A DNA stretch of 64,000 bases from Pseudomonas sp. MWU13-2105 (lineage in GTDB: Bacteria > Pseudomonadota > Gammaproteobacteria > Pseudomonadales > Pseudomonadaceae): the NCBI RefSeq assembly GCF_023242315.1, contig NZ_JALLIY010000024.1:51858-115857 (forward strand), given 5' to 3'. This document shows positions 7,875-17,395 of the stretch, piece after piece. The position numbers were made by a program, and so were the translations under genes. The notes beneath the pieces were generated by a model, which searched no databases, was not told where the DNA came from, and saw nothing but the letters and a program-made list of their open reading frames with translations. Position 1 is the stretch's first letter. Each line of letters opens with the position of its first letter.

Positions 7875-8471
7875 TCAAGGCAGCAGATACCCGCGTACCC
7901 CGGTAAAGATAATCTGCGCCGCCAGGGCGCAGACGAACAGCCCCATCAGGCGACTGACGATCTGCAAGCCCTGGTCGCCGAGGATGCGTTCGATCCGGTT
8001 GGACAGGTACAGCACCACTCCGACGGTCAGGCTCGCCAGGGCGATACTGATAATGGCAAAGAGCTTGTCGTCCCAGTGCGGCTGGCTGACCCCCATGACC
8101 AGCAGGGCCCCGATGGTGCCGGGGCCGACGGTCAGGGGGATGGTCAGCGGGACGATGGTCACGTCCTGCTGCACATTGTCGGTCTGCACCGCCGATTTAC
8201 CCTGGGCCATGCCCAGCGCCGAAATAAACAGCACGCTGCCCGCGCCGATGCGGAAGGCATCCACGGTGATGCCGAACACGCTGAAGATCACCCGTCCGAA
8301 CAGATACAGCAGCACGCTGGACACCAGCGTCGCCAATGCGACCTTCCAGGCCAGGCGTCGCCGCTCCTTGCTGGAGTAACCACGGGTCAGGCTGATAAAG
8401 CAGGACAGGACGAAGAATGGGCTGTAGAGCACCAGCATCTTCAGGTAAACGCTGAATAACACGTGGAGCAT
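7875..8471 (-). CDS. MarC/UPF0056 family inner-membrane protein
   Basis: A 198-residue, highly hydrophobic protein with about six membrane segments. The first starts at residue 5 (VLFSVYLKMLVLYSPFFVLS), and the family signature PLTIPLTVGPGTIGALLVMG is present around residue 115. The family is conserved in proteobacteria, but its transport substrate is not established, and the old link to multiple antibiotic resistance has not held up. It converges on the ATPase gene with only a 2-bp gap, and its promoter lies in the 116-bp space before retS's 3' end. YhgN-like is a reasonable subfamily guess. Confidence 0.88.
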   Translation of the reverse strand: MLHVLFSVYLKMLVLYSPFFVLSCFISLTRGYSSKERRRLAWKVALATLVSSVLLYLFGRVIFSVFGITVDAFRIGAGSVLFISALGMAQGKSAVQTDNVQQDVTIVPLTIPLTVGPGTIGALLVMGVSQPHWDDKLFAIISIALASLTVGVVLYLSNRIERILGDQGLQIVSRLMGLFVCALAAQIIFTGVRGYLLP

Positions 8472-8587
8472 GGTGTGGGCTCGTGACGGAGGAGGGCGAC
8501 GGCAGTCTATCAGGCGTTGCCCACGCTGTCGGCTCTGTCCGGGAACGGGCCGGGATGATTTTCAGGGGGCGGGGTTTGGCCCTGCCA

Positions 8588-11374
8588 TCAAGGCGTCGGG
8601 ACCTGGGCCTGCTGCTGGGCGCGCTCGGCTACCCAGTGCTCCACCAGTTCGCGCAATTGCGAGAGTTCTACCGGCTTGGCCATATGCCCATCCATTCCGG
8701 CCTGTCGCGCGCGTTCCTTGTGTTCGGTGAGAATGTGCGCGGTTAGCGCTACTACCGGGGTGCGTACGCGCTGGTTGCCGACTTCCCAGGCGCGCAATTG
8801 CTGGGTGGCGGAAAAACCGTCGAGAATCGGCATCTCGCAGTCCATCAGCACCAGATCGTAGCGCTGGGCCTTCATCGCCCGCAGGGCCTCTTCGCCATTG
8901 CTGGCGGTGTCGGGCTTGAGGTTGAGCTTGCCGAGCATGCCGCGAATCACTTTGGTGGAGATGCTGTTGTCTTCGGCCACCAGGATGCGGAAGTCACTCG
9001 GTACGGTGATCGGCTCCACCACCTCGGGACTCGCCGTGGGCGTAGGTGTCGGACCCTGGCCCGGCCGCTTGTCGCGCTGGGCCAGTTCGTCGGCCAGGGT
9101 GGTCTTGAGGGTGTAGCCGGCCACCGGCTTGGCGAGGATGCGCTTGACCCCGGCATTGCGCGCGATGATCTTGCTCGGCGCGTTGCTGATGCCGGTGAGC
9201 ATGATCAGCAGGATGTCGTGGTTCAGGCTCGGGTCTTCCTTGATCTTCGCCGCCAGTTGCATGCCGGTCATGCCGGGCATGTTCTGGTCCAGCAGCACCG
9301 CGTCGAAGTAGTCGCGCAGGTGGGCCTTGGTCCGCAGCAGTGCCAGGGCTTCCTTGCCCGACGGCACGGCACTGACGTTCAGGCCCCAGGCGCTGCATTG
9401 CTGCACCAGCACCTTGCGGCAGGTGTCGTTGTCGTCGACCACCAGCACCCGTGCGCCGCGCAGCGGACCGTCGAGGTCGGAGGTCGGGTTCTCCAGGTGC
9501 AACGGGTCCAGCGGCAAGGTCAGCCACAGGGTGCTGCCCTGATGGGTGCCGCTCTTGATGCCGAACTCGCCTTGCATCAGTTGCACCAACTGGCGGGCGA
9601 TCACCAGCCCGAGGTTGCCGCCCAGGCGGGTCGCGGCGAGGAAGTTCTTGCTCTGCAGTTCGGCGTGGAGCAGGGCGTCGCGTTCTTCGTCGCCCATCGG
9701 CACGCCGCTGTCCTGCACCGCGATGCGCAGGCGCGGCTGGCCGCTGCGCTCGTCGAGGGCGACGACAATCAGGATCTCGCCCTCGTCGGTTTTCTTCAGG
9801 GCGTGTTCCAGCAGGCTCAGCAGGGTCTGGCGCAAGCGCGTCGGGTCACCGCTGATCACCCGTGGGACCTGGGGCTGGATAAAGCTGATCAGCTCGACAT
9901 TCTGCTGCTCGGCCCGGGCGCGGAAAATACTCAGGCAGTCATCGATCAGGGCGTTGAGGTCGAACTGCACGTCATCCAGCTCGATCTGCCCGGACTCCAG
10001 CTTGGAGATATCGAGGATCTCGTTGATCAGGGTCAGCAACTCGTTACCGGCGCTGTGGATGGTCTGTACATAGTCGCGTTGCTTGACCGACAACGGCGTG
10101 CCCAGGAGCAGTTCGGTCATGCCCAGCACGCCGTTCATCGGCGTGCGGATCTCGTGGCTGATCTTCGCCAGGAACTCGGCCTTGGCGGCGATCTCCGCGT
10201 TGCTCGCCGCCAGGTCGCGGCTGAGGCTGAACTGGTCTTCGGTGATGCTGCGCCGGCGCTCGCCGAGGGCCACGCTCATCAACAGGCCGCTGATGCAGAT
10301 AAATACCAGCAATGCGACGATCAGGCCTTGCGGCGCCACGAGGGTCAGCCCCAGCAGCGCGGGCAGGATCACCAGCGTGCCGATGTTGAAGACCACCATG
10401 GCCACCACGAACAGCCGCGCCGGGCGGTAGCCCCTCTGCCAGTGATAGGCGGAGACCAGCAGGATGCTCAGGCTCGCCAGGCCCACCAGGCCATAGGTCA
10501 TGATGTTCAGCGGCAGGGTGTCGACGAACAACAGCAACAGGCCGCCGAGGCTGATGACCAGGATGTCGCCCAGCAGCAGCTTGTTCAGTGGATGCGGGCC
10601 CAACTGGGAAAAGAACGAGTAGGTGAACATCAATCCGCAGGGGGCGGTCAGCAGCAGCGCCACGTAGGAGGCGGGCGTCTGCGCGCCATGCCAGTCGGGC
10701 AGCCAGGGGCCGACCAGGTTCAGCAGGAACAGCGCGCTGAGCAGCAGGAAGCTCTCGCAGGCCGCCAGCCACAGGCTGCTGCGCGAGCGGGTGTAGGCGA
10801 AGCGGATCAGGTTGTGCAGGATCAGCATCGTCAGGCAGCCGAACAGCAGGCCATAGAGCAGTGACTGGCTCTGGTCGGCGGCGACGCTGATGGCCGGTTC
10901 GAGGGTGATGTGCGGGCGCAGCTCGTGCTTGGATACCAGCCTGAGGTAGATATCCAGCGGTCGGTTGCTTTGTACCAGCGGCAGCATGAAATCGCTGCTG
11001 GGCAGTGGCCGTTCGGCCTGGGGCAGGTCGTTGCCGGTGCGCACCTGGGCGATCAGGCTGTCGCCGTCGAGGGTATAGAGGTCGAGACGGGCCAGGTCGG
11101 GGGCGAACACCCGCAGGACTTGTTCGTGGCTACCCGGTTGCAGGCGAAAACGCAGCCACAAGGCGCCTTCGGGCTGGGCGGCGGTCAGGCGTTCAAGCTC
11201 GACCGGACTGAATTGGTTGGTGTAGCGCGAAGAGCGGATATCGCTCAATTGCAGGTCGGCCTGATCGTCAAACAATGACGCCCAGCCAATGCCTTGCGAG
11301 GCCTGGGCCGGAGCAAGGCAGAGCAGGGTCAGCAAGCTGACAGTAAAACCTATGGCGATCCTGAGCCAGCGCAC
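8588..11374 (-). CDS. retS: Hybrid sensor kinase RetS
   Basis: RetS controls the acute/chronic lifestyle switch by binding the kinase GacS and blocking its signal to small RNAs. The 928-residue protein has a signal sequence, a 7TMR-DISMED2 sensor (about 30-160), seven membrane helices (about 170-370), HisKA with His407 in SHEIRTPMNG, an ATPase domain and two receivers with Asp696 and Asp845. The ATPase domain is degenerate: the N box reads LLEHALKKT (His for Asn), the G1 box is VQDSGVPM without GxG, and G2 is GGNLGL. This fits the known non-canonical mode of RetS. It lies after purD, as PA4856 does in P. aeruginosa. Confidence 0.93.
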   Translation of the reverse strand: MRWLRIAIGFTVSLLTLLCLAPAQASQGIGWASLFDDQADLQLSDIRSSRYTNQFSPVELERLTAAQPEGALWLRFRLQPGSHEQVLRVFAPDLARLDLYTLDGDSLIAQVRTGNDLPQAERPLPSSDFMLPLVQSNRPLDIYLRLVSKHELRPHITLEPAISVAADQSQSLLYGLLFGCLTMLILHNLIRFAYTRSRSSLWLAACESFLLLSALFLLNLVGPWLPDWHGAQTPASYVALLLTAPCGLMFTYSFFSQLGPHPLNKLLLGDILVISLGGLLLLFVDTLPLNIMTYGLVGLASLSILLVSAYHWQRGYRPARLFVVAMVVFNIGTLVILPALLGLTLVAPQGLIVALLVFICISGLLMSVALGERRRSITEDQFSLSRDLAASNAEIAAKAEFLAKISHEIRTPMNGVLGMTELLLGTPLSVKQRDYVQTIHSAGNELLTLINEILDISKLESGQIELDDVQFDLNALIDDCLSIFRARAEQQNVELISFIQPQVPRVISGDPTRLRQTLLSLLEHALKKTDEGEILIVVALDERSGQPRLRIAVQDSGVPMGDEERDALLHAELQSKNFLAATRLGGNLGLVIARQLVQLMQGEFGIKSGTHQGSTLWLTLPLDPLHLENPTSDLDGPLRGARVLVVDDNDTCRKVLVQQCSAWGLNVSAVPSGKEALALLRTKAHLRDYFDAVLLDQNMPGMTGMQLAAKIKEDPSLNHDILLIMLTGISNAPSKIIARNAGVKRILAKPVAGYTLKTTLADELAQRDKRPGQGPTPTPTASPEVVEPITVPSDFRILVAEDNSISTKVIRGMLGKLNLKPDTASNGEEALRAMKAQRYDLVLMDCEMPILDGFSATQQLRAWEVGNQRVRTPVVALTAHILTEHKERARQAGMDGHMAKPVELSQLRELVEHWVAERAQQQAQVPTP

Positions 11375-11434
11375 GGCGAAATCCCTTCGTAGGTTGATGC
11401 CTGGTGATAACTATGCGCAGGGCTGGAATAGTTC

Positions 11435-11472
11435 GGCAAGGGCTGAAGGCCCTTGCCTATCCCTTCGGATAG
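11435..11472. other. Paired hairpins between purD and retS
   Basis: Two adjacent perfect stems lie in the 99-bp gap: GGCAAGGGC with GCCCTTGCC (11435-11457) and CTATCC with GGATAG (11457-11472). On the minus strand, in the direction of purD transcription, no U-run follows them. They are therefore not a clear intrinsic terminator, but could be an mRNA-stabilising structure. Confidence 0.5.
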
Positions 11473-11473
11473 T

Positions 11474-12769
11474 TTATTCCTTTGAGTCTGCGCGTTCGCG
11501 TGCAATTGCACGATAGCCGATATCGCTACGGTAGAAGCAGCCGTCCCAATCAATCTTAGCCGCGAGCTTGTAAGCTTGCTGCTGTGCGGCGCCGACACTG
11601 TTGCCCAGGGCTGTGGCGCAGAGTACGCGCCCGCCGGAGGTTACGACCTGGCCATCCTTCAGCGCGGTACCGGCGTGAAAGACTTTGCCTTCCAGGCTCG
11701 CGGCCGCATCCAGGCCCTTGATCAGCGCGCCCTTGGCGTAGTCGCCCGGGTAGCCGCCGGCGGCCAGGACGATGCCCAGGCTCGGACGCGGGTCCCATTG
11801 GGCTTCGATCTTGTCCAGGGCCTGGGCCAGCGCGGCCTCGATCAGCAGGATCAGGCTCGATTGCAGGCGCAGCATCACCGGTTGGGTTTCCGGGTCGCCG
11901 AAGCGGCAGTTGAACTCGATGACTTTCGGGTTGCCGGCCTGGTCGATCATCAGCCCCGCGTAGAGGAAACCGGTGTAGACGTTGCCTTCGGCGGCCATGC
12001 CGCGCACGGTGGGCCAGATCACCTGGTCCATGACCCGCTGGTGCACCTCGGCGGTGACCACCGGTGCCGGTGAGTAGGCGCCCATGCCACCGGTGTTCGG
12101 GCCGCTATCGCCGTCGCCGACGCGCTTGTGGTCCTGGCTGGTGGCCATGGGCAGGACGTTCTTGCCGTCGACCATGACGATAAAGCTGGCTTCTTCGCCG
12201 TCGAGGAATTCCTCGATGACCACCCGCGAACCGGCTTCACCGAAGGCATTGCCGGCAAGCATGTCACGCACGGCGTCTTCGGCTTCGCCCAGGGTCATGG
12301 CGACGATCACGCCCTTGCCGGCGGCCAGGCCGTCGGCCTTGATCACGATCGGGGCGCCTTTTTCCCGCAGATAGGCCAGGGCCGGCTCGATCTCGGTGAA
12401 GTTCTGGTAGTCGGCGGTCGGGATCTTGTGACGGGCCAGGAAGTCCTTGGTGAAGGCCTTGGAGCCTTCGAGCTGGGCGGCGCCGGCGGTCGGACCGAAG
12501 CAGTCCAGGCCACGGGCACGGAACAGGTCGACGACACCGGCGACCAACGGTACTTCCGGACCGACGATGGTCAGGGAAACGTTTTTCTCGGCAAAGTCCG
12601 CGAGCTGCTCCAGGGCCAGGACGTCGATGGCGACGTTCTCGCACTTGGCCTCGATGGCGGTACCGGCGTTGCCCGGAGCCACGAAGACTTTCTCGACACG
12701 CGGGTCCTGCGCCACTTTCCAGGCCAGGGCGTGTTCACGGCCACCGCTGCCGATGATCAAGACATTCAT
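11474..12769 (-). CDS. purD: Phosphoribosylamine-glycine ligase PurD
   Basis: PurD joins glycine to phosphoribosylamine with ATP, the second step of de novo purine synthesis. The 431-residue protein starts MNVLIIGSGGREHALAWKV, the classic GARS N terminus. It continues with an ATP-grasp domain (IVIKADGLAAGKGVIVA, then NCRFGDPETQPVML) and ends at residue 431, a normal length. The ATG at 12769 is chosen because upstream in-frame codons have no homology. It follows purH on the same strand, separated by 108 bp containing a REP palindrome. Confidence 0.97.
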   Translation of the reverse strand: MNVLIIGSGGREHALAWKVAQDPRVEKVFVAPGNAGTAIEAKCENVAIDVLALEQLADFAEKNVSLTIVGPEVPLVAGVVDLFRARGLDCFGPTAGAAQLEGSKAFTKDFLARHKIPTADYQNFTEIEPALAYLREKGAPIVIKADGLAAGKGVIVAMTLGEAEDAVRDMLAGNAFGEAGSRVVIEEFLDGEEASFIVMVDGKNVLPMATSQDHKRVGDGDSGPNTGGMGAYSPAPVVTAEVHQRVMDQVIWPTVRGMAAEGNVYTGFLYAGLMIDQAGNPKVIEFNCRFGDPETQPVMLRLQSSLILLIEAALAQALDKIEAQWDPRPSLGIVLAAGGYPGDYAKGALIKGLDAAASLEGKVFHAGTALKDGQVVTSGGRVLCATALGNSVGAAQQQAYKLAAKIDWDGCFYRSDIGYRAIARERADSKE

Positions 12770-12808
12770 TTCAAAAACCTCGATGACGCTGAATTCTAAG
12801 AGAGCATT

Positions 12809-12866
12809 GTGGGAGCGGAGCTTGCCCGCGAAGCTTTTAGCGGCCTGAAGCAAGCCACCCCCACAG
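12809..12866. repeat. REP/REPIN palindrome between purH and purD
   Basis: One arm is the common motif GGAGCGGAGCTTGCCCGCGA; the facing arm is diverged (CAAGCCACCCCCAC). It belongs to the same family as the copies at 18.4, 41.8, 45.2, 55.2 and 56.4 kb. Confidence 0.7.
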
Positions 12867-12877
12867 GGGCTGTGTTA

Positions 12878-14485
12878 TCAGTGACGGAAGTGGCGCATGC
12901 CAGTAAATACCATGGCGATACCCGCTTCATCCGCTGCAGCAATCACTTCATTGTCACGCATCGAGCCGCCCGGCTGGATCACCGCGGTGATACCGGCCTT
13001 GGCCGCATTGTCGAGACCGTCGCGGAACGGGAAGAACGCATCCGAGGCCATGACCGAACCCTGTACCTGCAGGCCAGCATGCTCGGCCTTGATTGCAGCA
13101 ATGCGAGCGGAGTTGACACGGCTCATCTGGCCGGCGCCGACACCGATGGTCTGGCGGTTCTTGGCGTAGACGATGGCGTTGGACTTGACGTACTTGGCGA
13201 CTTTCCAGGCGAAGATCAGGTCGTGGATCTCTTGCTCGGTCGGTGCGCGCTTGGTCACGACCTTCAGGTCGTCGCTGCTGATCATGCCGATATCGCGGCT
13301 CTGCACCAGCAGGCCACCGTTGACACGCTTGTAGTCCCAGGCCGGGGCACGGTTGGCGTCCCACTGACCACAGACCAGCAGGCGCACGTTGGCTTTGGCG
13401 GCGACAACGGCACGCGCCGCTTCGCTCACCGACGGGGCGATGATCACTTCGACGAACTGACGCTCGACGATGGCCTTGGCGGTTTCCGCATCCAGTTCGC
13501 GGTTGAAGGCGATGATGCCGCCGAAGGCCGATTCGCTGTCGGTGGCATAGGCCAGTTCGTAGGCCTGGCGGATACCGCCTTCGGCGTCCGGGCTCACGGC
13601 CACGCCGCACGGGTTGGCGTGCTTGACGATGACGCAGGCCGGCTTGACGAAGCTCTTCACGCATTCCAGCGCGGCGTCGGTATCGGCCACGTTGTTATAG
13701 GAGAGTTCCTTGCCTTGCAGCTGGGTGGCGGTGGCGATGCCGACTTCGGCGGGCTTGGCTTCCACGTAGAACGCCGCGCTCTGGTGCGGGTTCTCGCCGT
13801 AGCGCATTTCCTGGGCCTTGATGAACTGGCTGTTGAAGGTCCGCGGAAATTCGCTACGGCCTTCTGTGCTCAGGGTCTCGGCGGCCTGGTTCACGGTGCC
13901 CAGGTAGTTGGCGATCATGCCGTCATAGGCCGCGGTGTGTTCGAAGGCCTTGAGCATCAGGTCGAAGCGCTGGGCGTAGGTCAGGCCACCGGCCTTGAGG
14001 TTGTCCAGGACCTGGCCATAATCGCTGGCGTTGACCACGATGGCCACGTCCTTGTGGTTCTTGGCCGCCGAGCGGACCATGGTCGGGCCGCCGATATCGA
14101 TGTTCTCGATGGCGGTCGGCAGGTCACAGCCGGGCTTGTTGATGGTGGCTTCGAACGGGTAGAGGTTGACCGCCACCAGGTCGATCGGCTTGATGCCGTG
14201 TTCGTTCATGATGGCGTCGTCGATGCCGCGACGACCGAGGATACCGCCGTGGATTTTCGGGTGCAGGGTCTTCACCCGGCCATCCATCATTTCCGCGAAG
14301 CCGGTGTAGTCCGCGACTTCCACCGCGGCCACGCCGTTGTCCCGCAGCAGCTTGAAGGTCCCGCCGGTGGAGAGGATCTCCACGCCCAGGGCTTCCAGCT
14401 CCTTGGCGAATTCGAGGATCCCGGTCTTGTCGGAAACACTGATCAAGGCGCGGCGGATCGGCAGGCGGGTAGTCTGGTCGGTCAT
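12878..14485 (-). CDS. purH: Bifunctional AICAR formyltransferase/IMP cyclohydrolase PurH
   Basis: PurH carries out the last two steps of IMP synthesis. The N-terminal MGS-like cyclohydrolase domain is shown by RALISVSDKTGILEFAKELE, with a further conserved block at LVAVNLYPFEATI. The formyltransferase domain contains the catalytic KHANPCGVAV segment near residue 285. It ends with the conserved GMRHFRH. The protein is 535 residues from the ATG at 14485, as expected for the family. A rho-independent terminator after fis lies upstream, so purH probably has its own promoter in the short gap or depends on readthrough. Confidence 0.97.
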   Translation of the reverse strand: MTDQTTRLPIRRALISVSDKTGILEFAKELEALGVEILSTGGTFKLLRDNGVAAVEVADYTGFAEMMDGRVKTLHPKIHGGILGRRGIDDAIMNEHGIKPIDLVAVNLYPFEATINKPGCDLPTAIENIDIGGPTMVRSAAKNHKDVAIVVNASDYGQVLDNLKAGGLTYAQRFDLMLKAFEHTAAYDGMIANYLGTVNQAAETLSTEGRSEFPRTFNSQFIKAQEMRYGENPHQSAAFYVEAKPAEVGIATATQLQGKELSYNNVADTDAALECVKSFVKPACVIVKHANPCGVAVSPDAEGGIRQAYELAYATDSESAFGGIIAFNRELDAETAKAIVERQFVEVIIAPSVSEAARAVVAAKANVRLLVCGQWDANRAPAWDYKRVNGGLLVQSRDIGMISSDDLKVVTKRAPTEQEIHDLIFAWKVAKYVKSNAIVYAKNRQTIGVGAGQMSRVNSARIAAIKAEHAGLQVQGSVMASDAFFPFRDGLDNAAKAGITAVIQPGGSMRDNEVIAAADEAGIAMVFTGMRHFRH

Positions 14486-14516
14486 CTCAATTTCCATCAA
14501 AAGCAAAGGAGTCAGC

Positions 14517-14549
14517 AAAAAAGGCGACCGTTTTAACGCGGGCGCCTTT
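14517..14549 (-). terminator. Rho-independent terminator after fis
   Basis: Read on the minus strand, AAAGGCG pairs with CGCCTTT around a GC-rich interior and is followed by six U residues (14517-14522). It lies 18 bp beyond the fis stop codon and 32 bp before the purH start. Confidence 0.75.
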
Positions 14550-14566
14550 CTGGTTTGATTGAATGC

Positions 14567-14887
14567 TTACAACAAATCGTACTGTTTGAGTTTCTTGCGC
14601 AAGGTGCCGCGGTTCAGGCCGAGCAGCTCGCTGGCCTTGGTCTGGTTGCCCTTGACGTAGTTCATCACGCTTTCCAGCAAGGGCGCCTCGACTTCCGAGA
14701 GCACAAGGTTGTACACGTCCGTGACGGCCGCGCCCTCAAGGTGGGCGAAATAATTGTGCAGCGCCTTCTCGACACTCCCGCGAAGGGTCTGGCCTTCTTC
14801 GCTGGGCGTGTTGAGGTGCTGTTTCAAATTGACGTTGTCGCTCACGGGCGTTGTTCCACTCACTAAAGTCTCGGTCATCATCGTCAT
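14567..14887 (-). CDS. fis: DNA-binding protein Fis
   Basis: Fis is a small nucleoid-associated protein that bends DNA and activates rRNA and many other promoters. The 106-residue product has the C-terminal helix-turn-helix GNQTKASELLGLNRGTLRKK. The ATG at 14887 gives the N terminus MTMMTETLVSG, like Pseudomonas Fis. Its first 4 bases overlap the end of dusB, the same dusB-fis pairing found across gammaproteobacteria, so the two are co-transcribed and translationally coupled. Confidence 0.96.
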   Translation of the reverse strand: MTMMTETLVSGTTPVSDNVNLKQHLNTPSEEGQTLRGSVEKALHNYFAHLEGAAVTDVYNLVLSEVEAPLLESVMNYVKGNQTKASELLGLNRGTLRKKLKQYDLL

Positions 14888-15897
14888 GCGGCCACCCCTC
14901 TTCCTTCCCCTGTCACCAGGCTCTTGTAACGCTCGGCAAAGAACTCCCGAACGTTGGCGCATTGTGCTTCCGTATCTTCCACACGATTGAAGTGGGCGCG
15001 AAACTCCTTGGCGCCCGGCAAGGTTGCGAGATACCAGCCGACGTGCTTGCGGGCGATACGCACACCCATCACCTCCCCATAGAAGGCATGCAACGCGGCC
15101 AGATGCTCTAGCAGAATACGTTCCACCTCGAACAGTTCCGGTGCCGGGAGGGTTTCACCGGTACGCAGAAAGTGCTCGATCTCACGAAAAATCCATGGCC
15201 GCCCCTGGGCGGCCCGGCCGATCAACAGGCCGTCGGCACCGGTCGCGTGCAGCACGTGCCGGGCTTTCTCAGCCGAATCGATGTCGCCGTTGGCGAAGAC
15301 CGGGATCGACACCGCCTGCTTGATCGCGGCAATGGTGTCGTACTCGGCTTCACCGGTATACAGGTCGGCACGGGTTCGCCCGTGCACCGCCAGCGCCGTG
15401 ATGCCCGCCTGTTCGGCAATCTTCGCCACCGTCAGGCCGTTCTTGTTCGCCCGGTCCCAGCCGGTGCGGATCTTCAGGGTGACCGGGACCTCCACCGCCG
15501 CCACGACAGCGTGCAGGATCTCGCTCACCAGTGCTTCGTCTTTCAGTAACGCCGAGCCGGCGGCCTTGTTGCAGACCTTCTTCGCCGGACATCCCATGTT
15601 GATATCGATAATCTGTGCGCCCAGCTCGACATTGGCCCGGGCCGCCTGCGCCAGCATCTGTGCGTCGCCACCGGCGATCTGCACCGAGCGGGGCTCGGGA
15701 TCGCCTTCGTGGATCATGCGCAGACGCGATTTGCGGCTGTTCCACAAGCTCATGTCGCTGGTGACCATTTCCGAGACTACAAGACCCGCGCCCAGGCGTC
15801 GGCACAACTGACGAAAGGGCTGGTCGGTGACGCCCGCCATGGGGGCGAGAATCAAGCCATTGTGCAATGTATATGGGCCGATGCGTACCGCCGACAT
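14884..15897 (-). CDS. dusB: tRNA-dihydrouridine synthase DusB
   Basis: DusB reduces specific uridines in the tRNA D-loop with FMN and NADPH. The 337-residue protein shows the start LAPMAGVTDQPFRQLCR, the catalytic-cysteine segment MGCPAKKVCNKAAGSALL near residue 100, and the FMN phosphate-binding block GADGLLIGRAAQGRPWIF near 220. It is the first gene of a dusB-fis operon. The 175 bp upstream probably carries the promoter, but I cannot point to a confident -35/-10 pair. Confidence 0.96.
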   Translation of the reverse strand: MSAVRIGPYTLHNGLILAPMAGVTDQPFRQLCRRLGAGLVVSEMVTSDMSLWNSRKSRLRMIHEGDPEPRSVQIAGGDAQMLAQAARANVELGAQIIDINMGCPAKKVCNKAAGSALLKDEALVSEILHAVVAAVEVPVTLKIRTGWDRANKNGLTVAKIAEQAGITALAVHGRTRADLYTGEAEYDTIAAIKQAVSIPVFANGDIDSAEKARHVLHATGADGLLIGRAAQGRPWIFREIEHFLRTGETLPAPELFEVERILLEHLAALHAFYGEVMGVRIARKHVGWYLATLPGAKEFRAHFNRVEDTEAQCANVREFFAERYKSLVTGEGRGVAA

Positions 15898-16072
15898 AGG
15901 ACTTCCCTGTTGTGGGGCCGGATCATGAGAGTTCGAAAAAGGGTTGGCATGATACCCGCTCTCGATGACTGGATAAAGGCAAAATTGGATAAAATCTGAG
16001 CAGTTATTCGCTTATCGCTGGCGGTTTGGTTGCCGCCGGAAAACTGCCGTCCCGCCGGGCGATGGGCGCCAG

Positions 16073-17365
16073 CTACTCGGGCGAGTGGAAGCTCAAGCTG
16101 TAGTTCACGGCCTTGGCCCCCGGGTCGAGGATGTCCAGGGCGATATGAATCGGTGTCTGCGGTGGCATTTCGCCTTGGCCGGCGAGGTCGCCACTGAGGT
16201 ATTCGGCGGGTTTGAAACGGCGGCTGGCGATCAGATGGCCGTTCAGGTCGGCGAAGCGCAGCTCCAGCAGCGGGAAAGGCTGGGAGAACGGCGCGCGGTT
16301 GTAGATGATCGCGTCGACCACCAGGGCACCGGCAAAGTCCGGGTGGCTGCGCACCACCAGATTGCTGCTCTTGATCCGGGCGATATCGACTTTTGATGGC
16401 ACTTTGCAGCCTATTTCCGGGCACAGTTGCTGGAACCAGGGGCGGTACTGATCCTGGCGCGCCAGTTCGTCGAAGTGATAACCGACGTATTGGCCGAGCA
16501 GGGCGCCGGCCGCCAGTAGCACTAGCAGCAGCCAGAGCAGGCGCCGGCCCCAGGGCGAGCGGCGGCGTTGCCAGTCGAGCTGGATCGGGTCGTCGACCAG
16601 GTCCAGCAGCACGTCGTCGTGCAGGCCGGGCTCGTTGCGCTCACGCTTGGGCTTGGATTTCCTGCGTTCGTCTTCGACGGGCGCTTCGTCCATGTGTTCG
16701 GTCGCCGGGGCCGCGTGGAAGGCTTCGTCTTCCAGTTCGTCGTGCTCGAGCTGCAGGCGGGGGACGGGCGGTTCGTCGTCCAGGTTGGCGAGGTCGAAGG
16801 ACAGCGAAGGCTCGGTACGCGCCGACCTGGGTTGTTCGGTTTTCTTTTCCGGGACCTTGGCGGCGGCCGTTTCGCCGTCATCGGCGTGCTCGGTGTCAAT
16901 GTGCTGGTTCGGCGGCTCGCTGAACAGGCTGCCAGGCCATTGCTCTTCTTCAGTGTCTGGGCCGTCGCGGCGGGCGCTGAGGGACTCGCCCTTGCCGCCA
17001 CGGTCCTGGCCGAAGGCCTTGGTCGGCTGGATTTCCCGTTGTTCCAGGCGTGCCAGTTCTTCGTCCAGGTCCAGGTTGTCCAGATCCAGCTCTTCGGCGG
17101 TCCATTGCCGCTGGCTGATGGCTCGTGGTTGTTCCGGCGGCTCTGGCGGCGGAGGCGGCGGAGGCGTTGGCGCTGCTGGCGGTTTTGCCGCGGCGGCGCT
17201 TGCCGCTTCCCTGGCCGCGCGTTGTTCAAGCAGTTGTCGCGCAGCGTTGAACACCTGCAGGCAGGAGCCGCAGCGAACCACACCACGGGCCACGCTCAAT
17301 TGAGCGTGACTGACGCGGAAACTGGTCTGGCAATGCGGGCACTGGGTGACGAAGCTGTCGGTCAT
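16073..17365 (-). CDS. Zinc-ribbon and DUF3426 domain membrane protein
   Basis: A 430-residue protein of unknown function. The N terminus is an MJ0042-type zinc ribbon with Cys9, Cys12, Cys32 and Cys35 (CPHCQTSF and RCGSCLQVF). A long charged, Pro-rich linker of low complexity follows. One membrane helix (LLWLLLVLLAAGALLGQYV, about 270-290) precedes a DUF3426 domain predicted to be periplasmic (residues ~300-430). It lies directly downstream of prmA (30 bp), matching PA4851 by position. Family membership is clear; the role is not known. Confidence 0.88.
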   Translation of the reverse strand: MTDSFVTQCPHCQTSFRVSHAQLSVARGVVRCGSCLQVFNAARQLLEQRAAREAASAAAAKPPAAPTPPPPPPPEPPEQPRAISQRQWTAEELDLDNLDLDEELARLEQREIQPTKAFGQDRGGKGESLSARRDGPDTEEEQWPGSLFSEPPNQHIDTEHADDGETAAAKVPEKKTEQPRSARTEPSLSFDLANLDDEPPVPRLQLEHDELEDEAFHAAPATEHMDEAPVEDERRKSKPKRERNEPGLHDDVLLDLVDDPIQLDWQRRRSPWGRRLLWLLLVLLAAGALLGQYVGYHFDELARQDQYRPWFQQLCPEIGCKVPSKVDIARIKSSNLVVRSHPDFAGALVVDAIIYNRAPFSQPFPLLELRFADLNGHLIASRRFKPAEYLSGDLAGQGEMPPQTPIHIALDILDPGAKAVNYSLSFHSPE

Positions 17366-17395
17366 GCGGCGATCCGGTTCATGCAGGCGCCCATT

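Noticed and set aside
11435..11472. Hairpins as a purD terminator
   Set aside because: The U-run lies on the wrong side for minus-strand transcription; kept only as an mRNA structure.
12809..14536. 575-codon plus-strand open frame
   Set aside because: Antisense to purH, which is a certain gene; starts inside a REP palindrome.
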